Of a DNA stretch of 64,000 bases, positions 7,931 through 16,619 are shown piece by piece; position 1 is the first letter of the stretch, and each line of letters opens with the position of its first letter. A program made the position numbers and the translations under genes. The stretch comes from Brevibacillus brevis (GTDB lineage: Bacteria > Bacillota > Bacilli > Brevibacillales > Brevibacillaceae), in assembly GCF_031583145.1 (NCBI RefSeq), contig NZ_CP134050.1, positions 5,383,501 to 5,447,500 on the forward strand, given 5' to 3'. The notes under the pieces were generated by a model. It searched no databases. It saw only the letters and a list, made by a program, of their open reading frames with translations, and had not been told where the DNA came from.

Positions 7931-10202
7931 ACGCGCTTCCTCCTTGGGCCACGCGCAGGAGTGTCATCGCCAGCTCCTTGCTGCCGTCATCGGTCGCTCC
8001 CACGCAAGACGGGCAGCCGGACTCGCACGGGCACGAGACGATCAGGCGCTCGGCCTGCGCGAGAATGGTCTCCATCTCTTTGTACACTTGCTCGGAAAGC
8101 CCGATCCCTCCCGGGTAACGATCGTACAAAAAGATCGTCGGCTGCTGGGAATGCACAGCCTTGCGCTGCGGGATGACGTGCAAGTCCATCGGATCGCACA
8201 TGACGAACAGGGGTGCTACGTGCTGAAGCACATGCGCCAGACCGACCAGCCCCCGCTCCACATCCTCCGTGCCGATTTCCTCCAGCAAGCTATCCGCGAA
8301 TCCGATCCAGGCGGCATTGGTGTGCAGCTCTTCCTCCGGCAAGTGAATCGGGCCGGACCCGATGTTTTCATGCGTCTCGAACTTGATTTTCTTGAAGATC
8401 GTCGCCATCGCGTGCACGGACACTTCCCCGTAGGCAAAAGCGCACAGCCCTTCGCTCCGGTACTGATCCTGCTCCAGCACCTTCAACTGGACTGCCAGAT
8501 TGGCATCCGTGTAGTAGTCGACCGCAACTTCCCGGACATACGCCTTCTTTTCCTCGTAGTCGAGCTTCTCTACCTGGTACTGCGTCCCTTGGTGCAGGTA
8601 GATCGCTTCCTCATGCAGCAGCGTCATCGAGCTGAATCGGTCCATTTCCCCGATGACCCGCTCGTTGCCTCGCTCACTGATGTCGATGATGACCACGTTT
8701 TCCTGCGAGGCGGACCGCAGGCTGATGTTGTGCGCCGGGAACGAGTCGTTCATCCAGAACCATTTTCCTTTGGAATGGTGCAGGACCTGCTCCTCCGTCA
8801 AAAACTCCAGAATCTCCACGATTTCCGCCCGTCCGAACAGATCTCCCTCCCGAAACGGCAGCTCGTAGGCGGCACACTTCAGATGATCGACGAGGATGAT
8901 CAGATTGTCCGGGTTGATCCGCGCCGTCTCCGGGCTGCGGTCAAAAAAGTACTCCGGGTGGGAAATGACGTACTGATCCAGCGGCGTGGAGCTGCCGACC
9001 ATAACGACGACCGACTCCCCCTGCCGCCTACCCGCCCGGCCCGCCTGCTGCCAGGTGCTGGCGACAGAGCCTGGGTAGCCGGTGATGACACAAGCCTGCA
9101 GCTGCCCGATGTCCACGCCCAGCTCCAGCGCATTTGTGCTGACGACCCCCATAATGTCGCCGTTGCGAAGTCCCCGCTCGATCTCTCTTCGCTGGCTGGG
9201 CAGATAGCCGCCGCGATACCCCTGGATCGTCTTGGGGCCGAGCTTCTTCTTAATGAGCTCTTGCAGGTATGTGAGCAAGATTTCCACGCGGACCCGGCTG
9301 CGGGCGAACAGGATCGTCTGGATGCCGTTCACGAGAAACTGCTCCGTGATGTCGCGCGCTTCCAGCGTGGCGCTGCGCCGGATATTCAGCTGGCGGTTGA
9401 CCACGGGCGGATTGTAGAACAGGAAGTGCTTGATGCCGGCAGGAGCGCCGTTGTTGTCCACCAGCTCCATCGGCTCTTCCGTCAGCTGCTCCGCCAGCTC
9501 TCTTGGATTGGCGATGGTAGCCGACGTGCAAATGAACTGGGGATGGCTGCCGTAAAAGGCGCAGATGCGCTTGAGGCGGCGGATGACGTTGGCCACGTGG
9601 CTGCCGAACACGCCGCGGTATGTATGCAGCTCGTCAATGACGACGTACTTCAGATGCTCGAAAAAGGAGACCCACTTGGTGTGGTGAGGCAAAATCGCGG
9701 AGTGCAGCATGTCCGGGTTGGTAATGACGATGTTCCCCGCCTTGCGCACCATCTGCCTGATGTTGGCCGGCGTGTCTCCGTCGTACGTCTCGGATTTGAT
9801 GGAAAGGCCCATTTCCGTAATGAGCTCGTGCAGCTCGCTCTTTTGATCCTGTGCCAGCGCTTTGGTCGGGAACAGGTAGAGAGCGCGGGCCTGCGGGTCT
9901 TCCGACAGGGTCTGGATGATCGGCAGGTGGTAGCACATGCTTTTCCCCGAAGCCGTCGGGGTCACCGCGACGATGTTCTTCCCGCCCCGCACATGGCGAA
10001 ACGAGGTCTCCTGGTGGGTATATAGGGAAGGAATGCCCCGCTTCTCGAGGGCTTCCCGGATGCGTTTATCCAATTCATTCGGAAAAGGAACCGTTTTGGC
10101 CTCGCGGGCAGGAATCGTTCGCCAGTGCGCGATATTGGCGGAAAACCGCTCGTCCTGACGAAAGCGATCCAGCAGCTCGGCCATGCTTTTTTTCATATTC
10201 AT
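7920..10202 (-). CDS. mrfA: MrfA (YprA) DEAD/DEAH-box DNA helicase
   Basis: 760 residues from ATG 10202 (GAAGGTGA at good spacing; a GTG lies 9 nt upstream). Helicase motif I is TPTASGKSMCYHLP, motif II is DELH (VIDELHTYRGVFG), and motif VI lies around QQAGRAGRRQG. The C-terminal domain ends with a four-cysteine cluster CPCESGCPSC near residue 727, as in the DUF1998/MrfA family that binds a metal. With MrfB it forms the mitomycin-C repair pair described in B. subtilis. The very long open frame on the opposite strand is a codon-bias shadow. Confidence 0.92.
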   Translation of the reverse strand: MNMKKSMAELLDRFRQDERFSANIAHWRTIPAREAKTVPFPNELDKRIREALEKRGIPSLYTHQETSFRHVRGGKNIVAVTPTASGKSMCYHLPIIQTLSEDPQARALYLFPTKALAQDQKSELHELITEMGLSIKSETYDGDTPANIRQMVRKAGNIVITNPDMLHSAILPHHTKWVSFFEHLKYVVIDELHTYRGVFGSHVANVIRRLKRICAFYGSHPQFICTSATIANPRELAEQLTEEPMELVDNNGAPAGIKHFLFYNPPVVNRQLNIRRSATLEARDITEQFLVNGIQTILFARSRVRVEILLTYLQELIKKKLGPKTIQGYRGGYLPSQRREIERGLRNGDIMGVVSTNALELGVDIGQLQACVITGYPGSVASTWQQAGRAGRRQGESVVVMVGSSTPLDQYVISHPEYFFDRSPETARINPDNLIILVDHLKCAAYELPFREGDLFGRAEIVEILEFLTEEQVLHHSKGKWFWMNDSFPAHNISLRSASQENVVIIDISERGNERVIGEMDRFSSMTLLHEEAIYLHQGTQYQVEKLDYEEKKAYVREVAVDYYTDANLAVQLKVLEQDQYRSEGLCAFAYGEVSVHAMATIFKKIKFETHENIGSGPIHLPEEELHTNAAWIGFADSLLEEIGTEDVERGLVGLAHVLQHVAPLFVMCDPMDLHVIPQRKAVHSQQPTIFLYDRYPGGIGLSEQVYKEMETILAQAERLIVSCPCESGCPSCVGATDDGSKELAMTLLRVAQGGSAYVS

Positions 10203-10293
10203 CGGCGTCACCTTCTTGCTATCATTTTACGAATGGATGTTCGCGATGTAAACGAATTGTTTTTTTCCAGCCCGCCGGTCACAGATATTTATT

Positions 10294-10323
10294 CTGGTTA
10301 AACCAGGATCCATTTTGTATAAT
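10294..10323 (+). promoter_or_regulatory. sulP promoter with palindrome at the -35 region
   Basis: TATAAT at 10318-10323 is a perfect -10. The -35 position at 17-nt spacing (TGGTTA, 10295-10300) falls inside the palindrome CTGGTT-A-AACCAG (10294-10306), so a regulator bound there would block or replace -35 contact. Confidence 0.5.
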
Positions 10324-10398
10324 AGAACACTGTATCTAACGGCCCCGACTTTTCTGAAAGGGGAAAGTCATCATTCTACGAAAAAGAGAGGTAACCCT

Positions 10399-11853
10399 TT
10401 GAACATTCAACAATTGAAAACGGATTGGTTCTCCCATGCACGCGGTGACGTATTGGCCGGAATGACTGTGGCCCTGGCTCTGATTCCCGAAGCGATCGCC
10501 TTCTCGATTATTGCCGGTGTCGATCCCATGGTCGGACTGTACGCTTCCTTCTGCATTGCTGTGACGATTGCCTTCGCTGGCGGAAGACCCGGAATGATTT
10601 CGGCAGCGACAGGAGCCATGGCTTTGCTGATGGTCAACCTCGTGAAGGAACACGGCCTGGAGTACCTGCTGGCAGCGACTTTGCTTACAGGTGTCATCCA
10701 GTTTCTTCTCGGCGTTTGCAAGATTGGCCGGTTCATGACCTTCGTTCCCCATTCGGTCGTGATCGGCTTTGTCAACGCCTTGGCGATTCTCATCTTCATG
10801 GCGCAGCTGCCGCACTTTGCAGGAGCATCCTGGGTGATGTACGCGATGGTGCTCGGTACGCTCGCGATCATTTACATTCTTCCGCGCTTTACGAAAGCGG
10901 TCCCGGCCGCACTGGTCGCCATCGTCGCGATGACCGCCATCGCCATTTTCGGCGGCCTTGATTTGCGCACGGTAGGCGACATGGGGCAGATCACGCGCAG
11001 CCTGCCGATGTTTCATGTGCCAGCGGTTCCTTTTACCTGGGAAACGCTGATGATTATTCTCCCGTACTCGTTCCCTCTGGCCCTGGTGGGAATTCTCGAA
11101 TCGCTGATGACAGCGTCGATCATCGATGAAATGACGGATACGCGCTCCGACAAGAATCGCGAGGTCAAAGGCCAAGGCATCGCCAACCTCGTCAACGGCT
11201 TCTTCGGAGGAATGGCTGGTTGCGCCATGATCGGCCAATCCGTCATCAACGTCAAATCCGGCGGCCGCGGCCGCTTGTCTACCCTCGTAGCCGGCGTCTT
11301 CCTTCTGTTCTTAATCATGGTGCTCGGGGACGTCGTCCAGCGGATTCCGATGGCCGCATTGGTGGGCGTGATGATCATGGTTTCCATCGGCACCTTCAAT
11401 TGGCAGTCGATCAAGGACCTGCGCAAGGTTCCCCTGAGCGACTCCCTCGTCATGATCGTGACGGTAGCGATTGTAGTCGCTACCCATGACTTGGCGAAAG
11501 GGGTCATCGCGGGCGTCATCCTGAGCGCCGTGATCTTCGGATGGAAAATGGCCCGCTTGAAGTCAACCGAATCGCTCACGTTGTCGGGAGCCAAGGTGTA
11601 CGCCATCTCCGGTCCGCTGTTCTTCGGAACCATGACGTACTTTATCGAGCAATTCCACTTCACGGAGGATCCGGAACAGATCGTCATCGACCTGAGCCGT
11701 TCCCACGTCTGGGATCATTCGGCAGTGGCTGCGATTTCCAAGGTCGTGTCCAAGTATCGGCAGCTCGGGAAGCACGTCTCCATCGAAGGGCTGAACAAAG
11801 AAAGCCAGTCGCTGGTCGACCGCATCGGCCTTTCGGTTCCTTCCGGTCATTAA
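10399..11853 (+). CDS. SulP-family anion transporter with STAS domain
   Basis: 484 residues from TTG 10399, preceded by GAGAGG; the open frame extends upstream but lacks a ribosome site there. The membrane part begins [29 protein letters not shown], the SulP signature, with about 10-12 helices. The cytoplasmic C-terminus ([22 protein letters not shown], about residues 415-440) is a STAS domain. Family members import sulfate, bicarbonate or dicarboxylates; substrate is unresolved. A monocistronic unit with its own promoter and terminator. Confidence 0.9.
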   Translation: MNIQQLKTDWFSHARGDVLAGMTVALALIPEAIAFSIIAGVDPMVGLYASFCIAVTIAFAGGRPGMISAATGAMALLMVNLVKEHGLEYLLAATLLTGVIQFLLGVCKIGRFMTFVPHSVVIGFVNALAILIFMAQLPHFAGASWVMYAMVLGTLAIIYILPRFTKAVPAALVAIVAMTAIAIFGGLDLRTVGDMGQITRSLPMFHVPAVPFTWETLMIILPYSFPLALVGILESLMTASIIDEMTDTRSDKNREVKGQGIANLVNGFFGGMAGCAMIGQSVINVKSGGRGRLSTLVAGVFLLFLIMVLGDVVQRIPMAALVGVMIMVSIGTFNWQSIKDLRKVPLSDSLVMIVTVAIVVATHDLAKGVIAGVILSAVIFGWKMARLKSTESLTLSGAKVYAISGPLFFGTMTYFIEQFHFTEDPEQIVIDLSRSHVWDHSAVAAISKVVSKYRQLGKHVSIEGLNKESQSLVDRIGLSVPSGH

Positions 11854-11893
11854 AAAGCTTGGGAAGCCAAGGAATTTGCGGGCGAAAGACAGG

Positions 11894-11935
11894 AAAAAGC
11901 ATTCTGCACACGTTTCTGTGTCGGAATGCTTTTTT
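11894..11935 (+). terminator. sulP terminator
   Basis: AAAAAGCATTC (11894-11904) pairs with GAATGCTTTTTT (11924-11935); an inner CACA/TGTG pair extends the stem. Confidence 0.8.
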
Positions 11936-12007
11936 CACATTTCTTCACGTTTTCCTAGGCACCATGATATTAGTCATTTGTTATAATGGAAGAGGGTGAT
12001 AGAAGCT

Positions 12008-12442
12008 ATGAACGACTTACTTCAACACGCTTTTCGTATCCGTGCTGCCATGAACAAAATGCAACGAGATATATCCATAGAGATGCAAAAACAATTCGGG
12101 ATGGATCTGACGAGGCCGCAATGCTATCTGCTGTCGCTGATCTCCAATGAAGAGCCGTGCAAGATCACGCATCTTGCCAAAAAGCTCGGAGTGCGCCCCA
12201 GCACCATTTCCACGATGATCAATCGTCTCGTCGATGACGGCTTCGTATCGCGGGAGTACGGCCACAACGACCGGCGCAACGTCCTGGTGTCCATCACGCT
12301 GCTCGGCAAAGAAGTGCTGAAGAAAGATGTCGAAAATTACGGCAAAGTGCTTCAGCAATTCATCGGTTCTTTGGAGTCCACCGAATTGGAAACGTTTACG
12401 CGAACCTTCGAAAAGATCGCTGCCATCCACGAAGCGAGATGA
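12008..12442 (+). CDS. MarR-family transcriptional regulator
   Basis: 144 residues with the MarR winged helix: TRPQCYLLSLI, recognition segment GVRPSTISTMINRLVDDGFV, wing REYGHNDRRNVLVSIT. ATG 12008 is preceded by GAGGGTGAT, a near-perfect anti-SD complement, at 7 nt; the GTG at 11996 sits on top of that site. A perfect -10 TATAAT lies at 11982-11987. No obvious target gene adjoins (SulP upstream is a separate unit; the alcohol dehydrogenase downstream is convergent), so targets are unknown. Confidence 0.87.
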   Translation: MNDLLQHAFRIRAAMNKMQRDISIEMQKQFGMDLTRPQCYLLSLISNEEPCKITHLAKKLGVRPSTISTMINRLVDDGFVSREYGHNDRRNVLVSITLLGKEVLKKDVENYGKVLQQFIGSLESTELETFTRTFEKIAAIHEAR

Positions 12443-12466
12443 CACACTCGGCCTCGCGGCAATGGA

Positions 12467-12515
12467 AAAGCCAGCCGGTACCGGAGCTGTCGCGGCGATC
12501 CGGCCGGTTGGCTTT
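12467..12515. terminator. Shared terminator between marR and alcohol dehydrogenase genes
   Basis: AAAGCCAGCCGG (12467-12478) pairs with CCGGTTGGCTTT (12504-12515) with one G-T wobble, between convergent genes. Confidence 0.55.
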
Positions 12516-12530
12516 GCGCTGGCTCTCCCC

Positions 12531-13691
12531 CTACGACTCGAACGCTTCCTCCAAAATGGACCGGTAATCCTCGGCGGTGATTGTGCGGACGTTGCTCGGT
12601 GTCGAGCCGTTTTTCATCGCCAGCTCCACGATCCGGGGAAAGTCTTCCCTGCGTACCCCAGGCAAATCTTTGAGCTTGGGAATATGCAGGCTCTCGGTGA
12701 GGGCACGGATGCCTTCGATCAGCTTGCTGATGGCCTGATCGTCCGAATCCGCATCGGCGGCAAAACCCATGTATCTGCCCAACCGGGCGTGCATCGGCTT
12801 GTTCTCCGCAGCGTTGAACTTCAATACATAGGGCAGAAATACCGAGTTGGCTACGCCATGCGGAGTATCGTACAGGCCCCCCAGCGCTTCGGCCAGACAA
12901 TGCACGGCCGCGACATCGGCAGACCCGAAGCACAGCCCCGCCAGCAGGCTCCCTTCGAGCATCGCGTGACGTGCTTCTTCATCCTGCCCGTTGGCGTAAG
13001 CGGCAGGCAAAGCGTCGACGATCGTGCGCATCGCTTGCGCCCCGAGAGCTTGGGAGATCGGATTGGTCACCTTGCAGGTGTAGCCCTCGATGGCGTGCAC
13101 CAAGGCATCCACCCCCGTGGCAGCCGTGACAGCGGGCGGCACGCTGTACGTCAGCGCCGGATCAAGCAGCGCCAGCGTCGGGCGCAAGGTCTCGTGCTTC
13201 AGCGTCATTTTGCGATGCGTCGACGACTCCGTAATTACGGCCGATCTCGTCACCTCCGAACCGGTCCCGGCTGTAGTCGGAATGCAGATGATCGGAGCAA
13301 TATTTTCGTATGGCAGCCGGCCGTCCGCATAATCGGTGGGCGTCCCGCCATTTGCTCCGCACAGGGCGATCGTTTTCCCCGTATCCATCGCGCTCCCGCC
13401 GCCGATTGCCACTACCGCGTCGGCCTTTGCCTCGCGATACAGTGAGGCCCCTTCCAAGCACTCTGTATCGCGCGGGTTTTGACTAAGCGCGTCAAAGAGC
13501 GTCACGCGAAAGCCCGCTTCCTCCAGCGCGGCGCGAATAGGGGCCACCAGTCCCGCACGAATGACCCCTGGATCGCTCACCAGCAGGACCGACTTTCCCA
13601 CGTGCAGAAAACGCAAGAGCTCCGGCAGCTCCTTCGACTTCCCTTTCCCCATCTCGATTCGTGTCTGGCAATGATAACGGTATGCTGGCAT
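12531..13691 (-). CDS. Iron-containing alcohol dehydrogenase
   Basis: 386 residues from ATG 13691 (GGGGGGAT upstream). The NAD(P)-binding GGGSAMDTGK motif is at about residues 90-99, followed by PTTAGTGSEVT and the metal-binding region GVDALVHAIEGYT, HCLAEALGG and DTPHGVAN with its histidines. Length is typical of the family (380-390). It oxidises or reduces alcohol/aldehyde substrates in the cytoplasm; the specific substrate is not predictable. The longer upstream extension in the same frame is not needed and lacks a ribosome site. Confidence 0.9.
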   Translation of the reverse strand: MPAYRYHCQTRIEMGKGKSKELPELLRFLHVGKSVLLVSDPGVIRAGLVAPIRAALEEAGFRVTLFDALSQNPRDTECLEGASLYREAKADAVVAIGGGSAMDTGKTIALCGANGGTPTDYADGRLPYENIAPIICIPTTAGTGSEVTRSAVITESSTHRKMTLKHETLRPTLALLDPALTYSVPPAVTAATGVDALVHAIEGYTCKVTNPISQALGAQAMRTIVDALPAAYANGQDEEARHAMLEGSLLAGLCFGSADVAAVHCLAEALGGLYDTPHGVANSVFLPYVLKFNAAENKPMHARLGRYMGFAADADSDDQAISKLIEGIRALTESLHIPKLKDLPGVRREDFPRIVELAMKNGSTPSNVRTITAEDYRSILEEAFES

Positions 13692-13836
13692 GCGTATCCC
13701 CCCTGATCTTACTTCCATCATACAGGCGTTGGACAAGCTGCACCAGATTTCTTGCAGAATAGCGGAAATATTTTTACTCCGTTTTGTAACATTCCTTTTT
13801 TTTCCACGTCGGAATGGGCAAAGGGGGTTTTTAGAG

Positions 13837-15393
13837 ATGAGAAACAGAATCAAAGCAGGTGCGATCTTCATTTTGACAGCGTCGTTGGTCGGGTGCAGCT
13901 CCGGCGGGCAGAGTCACCGGCCTGCCTCGAGCGAGCAAGCCGGAGGACAAAACCAGCTGGCGGCCCGTCCGGAAGCTGAGGCGAGCTATGCTGGTGCACC
14001 TTCAGGCAACAAGGCCGACGCCTTCGCTCTGAAAAGGCGTCCGGAGGCTGAGCCGCCCGGCGCAGGCGCCATGACCTTTCAGCATTACGGTACGAATCCG
14101 TTTATTTCCACCTCCGAAGACAACCTCTCCACTTTCGCGGCCGACGTCGACACCGGCTCTTACACGGTGACCCGCAGCTACATCCAGGATGGGGAGCTTC
14201 CCCCTGCGGATGCCGTCCGCGTGGAGGAATTCATCAATTACTTTCCCGCTGCCTATCCTCCCCCCGCTACCGGCACCTTTGGGATTCACGTAGACGGCGG
14301 CCCTTCTCCTTTCGGCCCTGGCTACCAGCTGGTGCGGATCGGGATCAAAGGAAAAGAAATCGTCCCGGAAAACAGGAAGGCCGCCCATCTCGTCTTTGTG
14401 ATCGATGTCTCCGGCTCCATGGACCAGGAAAATCGACTGGAGCTGGTCAAGAAGAGCTTGCGAGTCCTGGTCGATCAGCTCCAGCCGAGAGACACGGTCG
14501 GGATTGTCGTCTACGGATCGGAGGGACGCGTCGTCCTCGATCCTACCTCCGCCGAAAACAGGAGGGCCATCTTGTCGTCCATCGACGCGCTCCGGCCCGA
14601 GGGCTCCACCAATGCGGAGGAAGGCTTGCGGCTCGGTTACGAGATGGCGAACCGCTCGTTTGAACGTGGCGCCATCAACCGCGTCATCCTCTGTTCCGAC
14701 GGCGTAGCAAACGTCGGCGAGACGGACACGGAGGGCATTTTACGCTCCATCGAGGACTACGCCCGAAAGGACATCTACCTCAGCACGTTCGGATTCGGCA
14801 TGGGCAACTACAACGACGTGCTGATGGAACAGCTCGCGGACAAAGGCCAGGGACAATACTCGTACATCGACACGTTTTCCGAAGCGCGGCGGGTCTTTAC
14901 GGAAGCATTGACGGGCACCTTGCAAACGATCGCCCGCGATGTGAAAATCCAGGTGGAATTTGATCCGAAAGCGGTGGATCGCTACCGGCTGCTCGGCTAT
15001 GAAAACCGGGACGTGCGCGACGAGGATTTCCGAAATGACAAGACCGACGCCGGGGAAGTCGGCGCAGGCCACACGGTGACGGCTCTCTACGAGGTGAAGG
15101 TGAAGAACGAGGCAGCCTTGAAGCTGGGAGACGTGCGCATCCGCTACCATAACGCCTCCAACAATCAGGTAGAGGAAACGAGCCGGCCCGTGACGGTTCA
15201 CGCAAAGCTGTCCCCTGATTTGCAGTTTCTCGCTTCTGTCGCCGAGTTTGCGGAAATCCTGCGGGAAAGCGCCTGGGCCGAGGACGGTTCCTTGCGGGAT
15301 GTGCTGAAGCTGGCGGAAGCCTCCGCAGCGAGCGAAGAGCAACTGGAGTTCGTCCGGATGGTAAAGGATAGCCTCGCGATTCGCAGGCAGTAA
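13837..15393 (+). CDS. VWA-domain lipoprotein (YfbK family)
   Basis: 518 residues from ATG 13837 (AAGGGGG upstream). The N-terminus is a lipoprotein signal with lipobox LVGC (FILTASLVGCSSGG). A von Willebrand N-terminal region (NPFISTSEDNLSTFAADVDTG) precedes the VWA domain with a complete MIDAS (VIDVSGSMDQ; then GSTNAEEGL and SDGVANVG). The C-terminal part (ARDVKIQVEFDPKAV onward) matches the DUF3520-type tail of YfbK proteins. Probably membrane-anchored on the outer face. Function of the family is not established. Confidence 0.88.
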   Translation: MRNRIKAGAIFILTASLVGCSSGGQSHRPASSEQAGGQNQLAARPEAEASYAGAPSGNKADAFALKRRPEAEPPGAGAMTFQHYGTNPFISTSEDNLSTFAADVDTGSYTVTRSYIQDGELPPADAVRVEEFINYFPAAYPPPATGTFGIHVDGGPSPFGPGYQLVRIGIKGKEIVPENRKAAHLVFVIDVSGSMDQENRLELVKKSLRVLVDQLQPRDTVGIVVYGSEGRVVLDPTSAENRRAILSSIDALRPEGSTNAEEGLRLGYEMANRSFERGAINRVILCSDGVANVGETDTEGILRSIEDYARKDIYLSTFGFGMGNYNDVLMEQLADKGQGQYSYIDTFSEARRVFTEALTGTLQTIARDVKIQVEFDPKAVDRYRLLGYENRDVRDEDFRNDKTDAGEVGAGHTVTALYEVKVKNEAALKLGDVRIRYHNASNNQVEETSRPVTVHAKLSPDLQFLASVAEFAEILRESAWAEDGSLRDVLKLAEASAASEEQLEFVRMVKDSLAIRRQ

Positions 15394-15403
15394 GGAAACA
15401 AAG

Positions 15404-15439
15404 GCAGAACCTCCCTGTTTGGCCGCGGGGAGGTTCTGC
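15404..15439. terminator. Bidirectional terminator between the VWA gene and the efflux operon
   Basis: GCAGAACCTCCC (15404-15415) pairs perfectly with GGGAGGTTCTGC (15428-15439). The genes on both sides are convergent. Confidence 0.75.
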
Positions 15440-15449
15440 TTTGCGCGCA

Positions 15450-16595
15450 TTACAGGGTGACGACAGCGGTCATTCCCGAGCGCAGCTCACCGTTCTTGTT
15501 TTCCAGGACGACTTTGACCGTGAACATGTCTGTCCCCGCAGAGGCTTTGGGACTGATCCTCTCTACCTTGCCTGTCATGTGCTTGCGAGTCGCTTCTACG
15601 GTCACGTCCACCTCTTTTCCCTGCGCAAACCGCTCCAGGTCTTTTTCCGCCACGCCGATTACGACGTACACTTTTTCCGTATTGACGACCGTCATCGCGG
15701 CCACGCTCGGGGTGATCATCTCACCGGCATGGATATTCCTTGCGCTCACATACCCTTTGATCGGGCTTTTGACCGCCGCGTTTTTCAGCTGGTATTCGGC
15801 ATTGTCTACGGATGCCTGCGCCCGCTCGACATTGGCGGCCAACTGGGCGAGCTGCTCGGGCGTCGCGCCATTCTTGGCCTTGTCGTACATCGCCTTCATT
15901 TGCTCCACGCCCGCAGCCATTGCCCGCAGCGTCGGCTGTGTCGCCCCTTGCTTCGCCATCGCCAGCTCCTCCTGGCTTTTTCGGTATTGAGCCTCCGCCT
16001 GCGAATAGGCGGTTTCGGAATCCTCCCACGCCTGCTTGGAGATGGCACCTTGGCTGTACAGCGATTGCGTGCGTTCCTTTTTCGCGGCTGCCATCTCCCA
16101 GTTCGTCTTGGCAGACTCCAGCGCCGCTTCGAGCTGGGCCATTTCTTCGGGACGCTTGCCGTTCTTCACGTCTGCGTACTTTTGAGCGGCCTGCTGCCAT
16201 CCTGCCTGAGCGTAAAGCAAATCCTCCGTGCGTGCTCCTTTTTTCGCTTCCTCCCACTTCGCTTTGGCCAAAGCCAGATCGGCCTTGGCCATCCGCAGGC
16301 TCGCCGCCAGCTCTTCCGACTCCATGTCAAACAGCGGGGCTCCTGCTGCAATCGCATCTCCGGTATCGCCGTACACAGCTGCGACTCTGCCCGCAGTCTT
16401 GGCATAGATCGTCACTTCCTCGATCCCCTCCAGCTTTCCGGTAAACGTACGGGGTTGAGCCGTGTCCTCCGCCGCATGCTGTTGCCCCGGGCTCGCTGCG
16501 GCGGTCAAAGCCACCGGCTGTACCGACCCGCAGCCCGCAAGTATGATGAGCGCGGCCGCTCCCCAAAGCACGCCAAACCATTTCTGCCCTTTCAT
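15450..16595 (-). CDS. HlyD/RND-type membrane fusion lipoprotein (second adaptor)
   Basis: 381 residues. A lipoprotein signal ends in ILAGC near residue 22. The biotinyl-lipoyl-like half motifs (VAAVYGDTGDAIAAGAPLFDME and SPIKGYVSARNIHAGEMITP) flank a long alpha-helical hairpin rich in Ala, Glu, Gln and Lys (about residues 100-260), then the beta-barrel segment FTVKVVLENKNGELRSGM. This is the adaptor architecture used with RND or MacB-type pumps. It is the last gene of the three-gene operon that also encodes an EmrB-type pump and a shorter adaptor. Confidence 0.87.
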   Translation of the reverse strand: MKGQKWFGVLWGAAALIILAGCGSVQPVALTAAASPGQQHAAEDTAQPRTFTGKLEGIEEVTIYAKTAGRVAAVYGDTGDAIAAGAPLFDMESEELAASLRMAKADLALAKAKWEEAKKGARTEDLLYAQAGWQQAAQKYADVKNGKRPEEMAQLEAALESAKTNWEMAAAKKERTQSLYSQGAISKQAWEDSETAYSQAEAQYRKSQEELAMAKQGATQPTLRAMAAGVEQMKAMYDKAKNGATPEQLAQLAANVERAQASVDNAEYQLKNAAVKSPIKGYVSARNIHAGEMITPSVAAMTVVNTEKVYVVIGVAEKDLERFAQGKEVDVTVEATRKHMTGKVERISPKASAGTDMFTVKVVLENKNGELRSGMTAVVTL

Positions 16596-16619
16596 TTCCG
16601 TTCCACCTTTCTTTATCGA

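Noticed and set aside
7842-10025. 727-codon plus-strand open frame opposite mrfA/mrfB
   Set aside because: Low-complexity, His/Arg/Leu-heavy translation, no ribosome site, lies antisense to two clearly recognisable repair genes; a codon-bias shadow.
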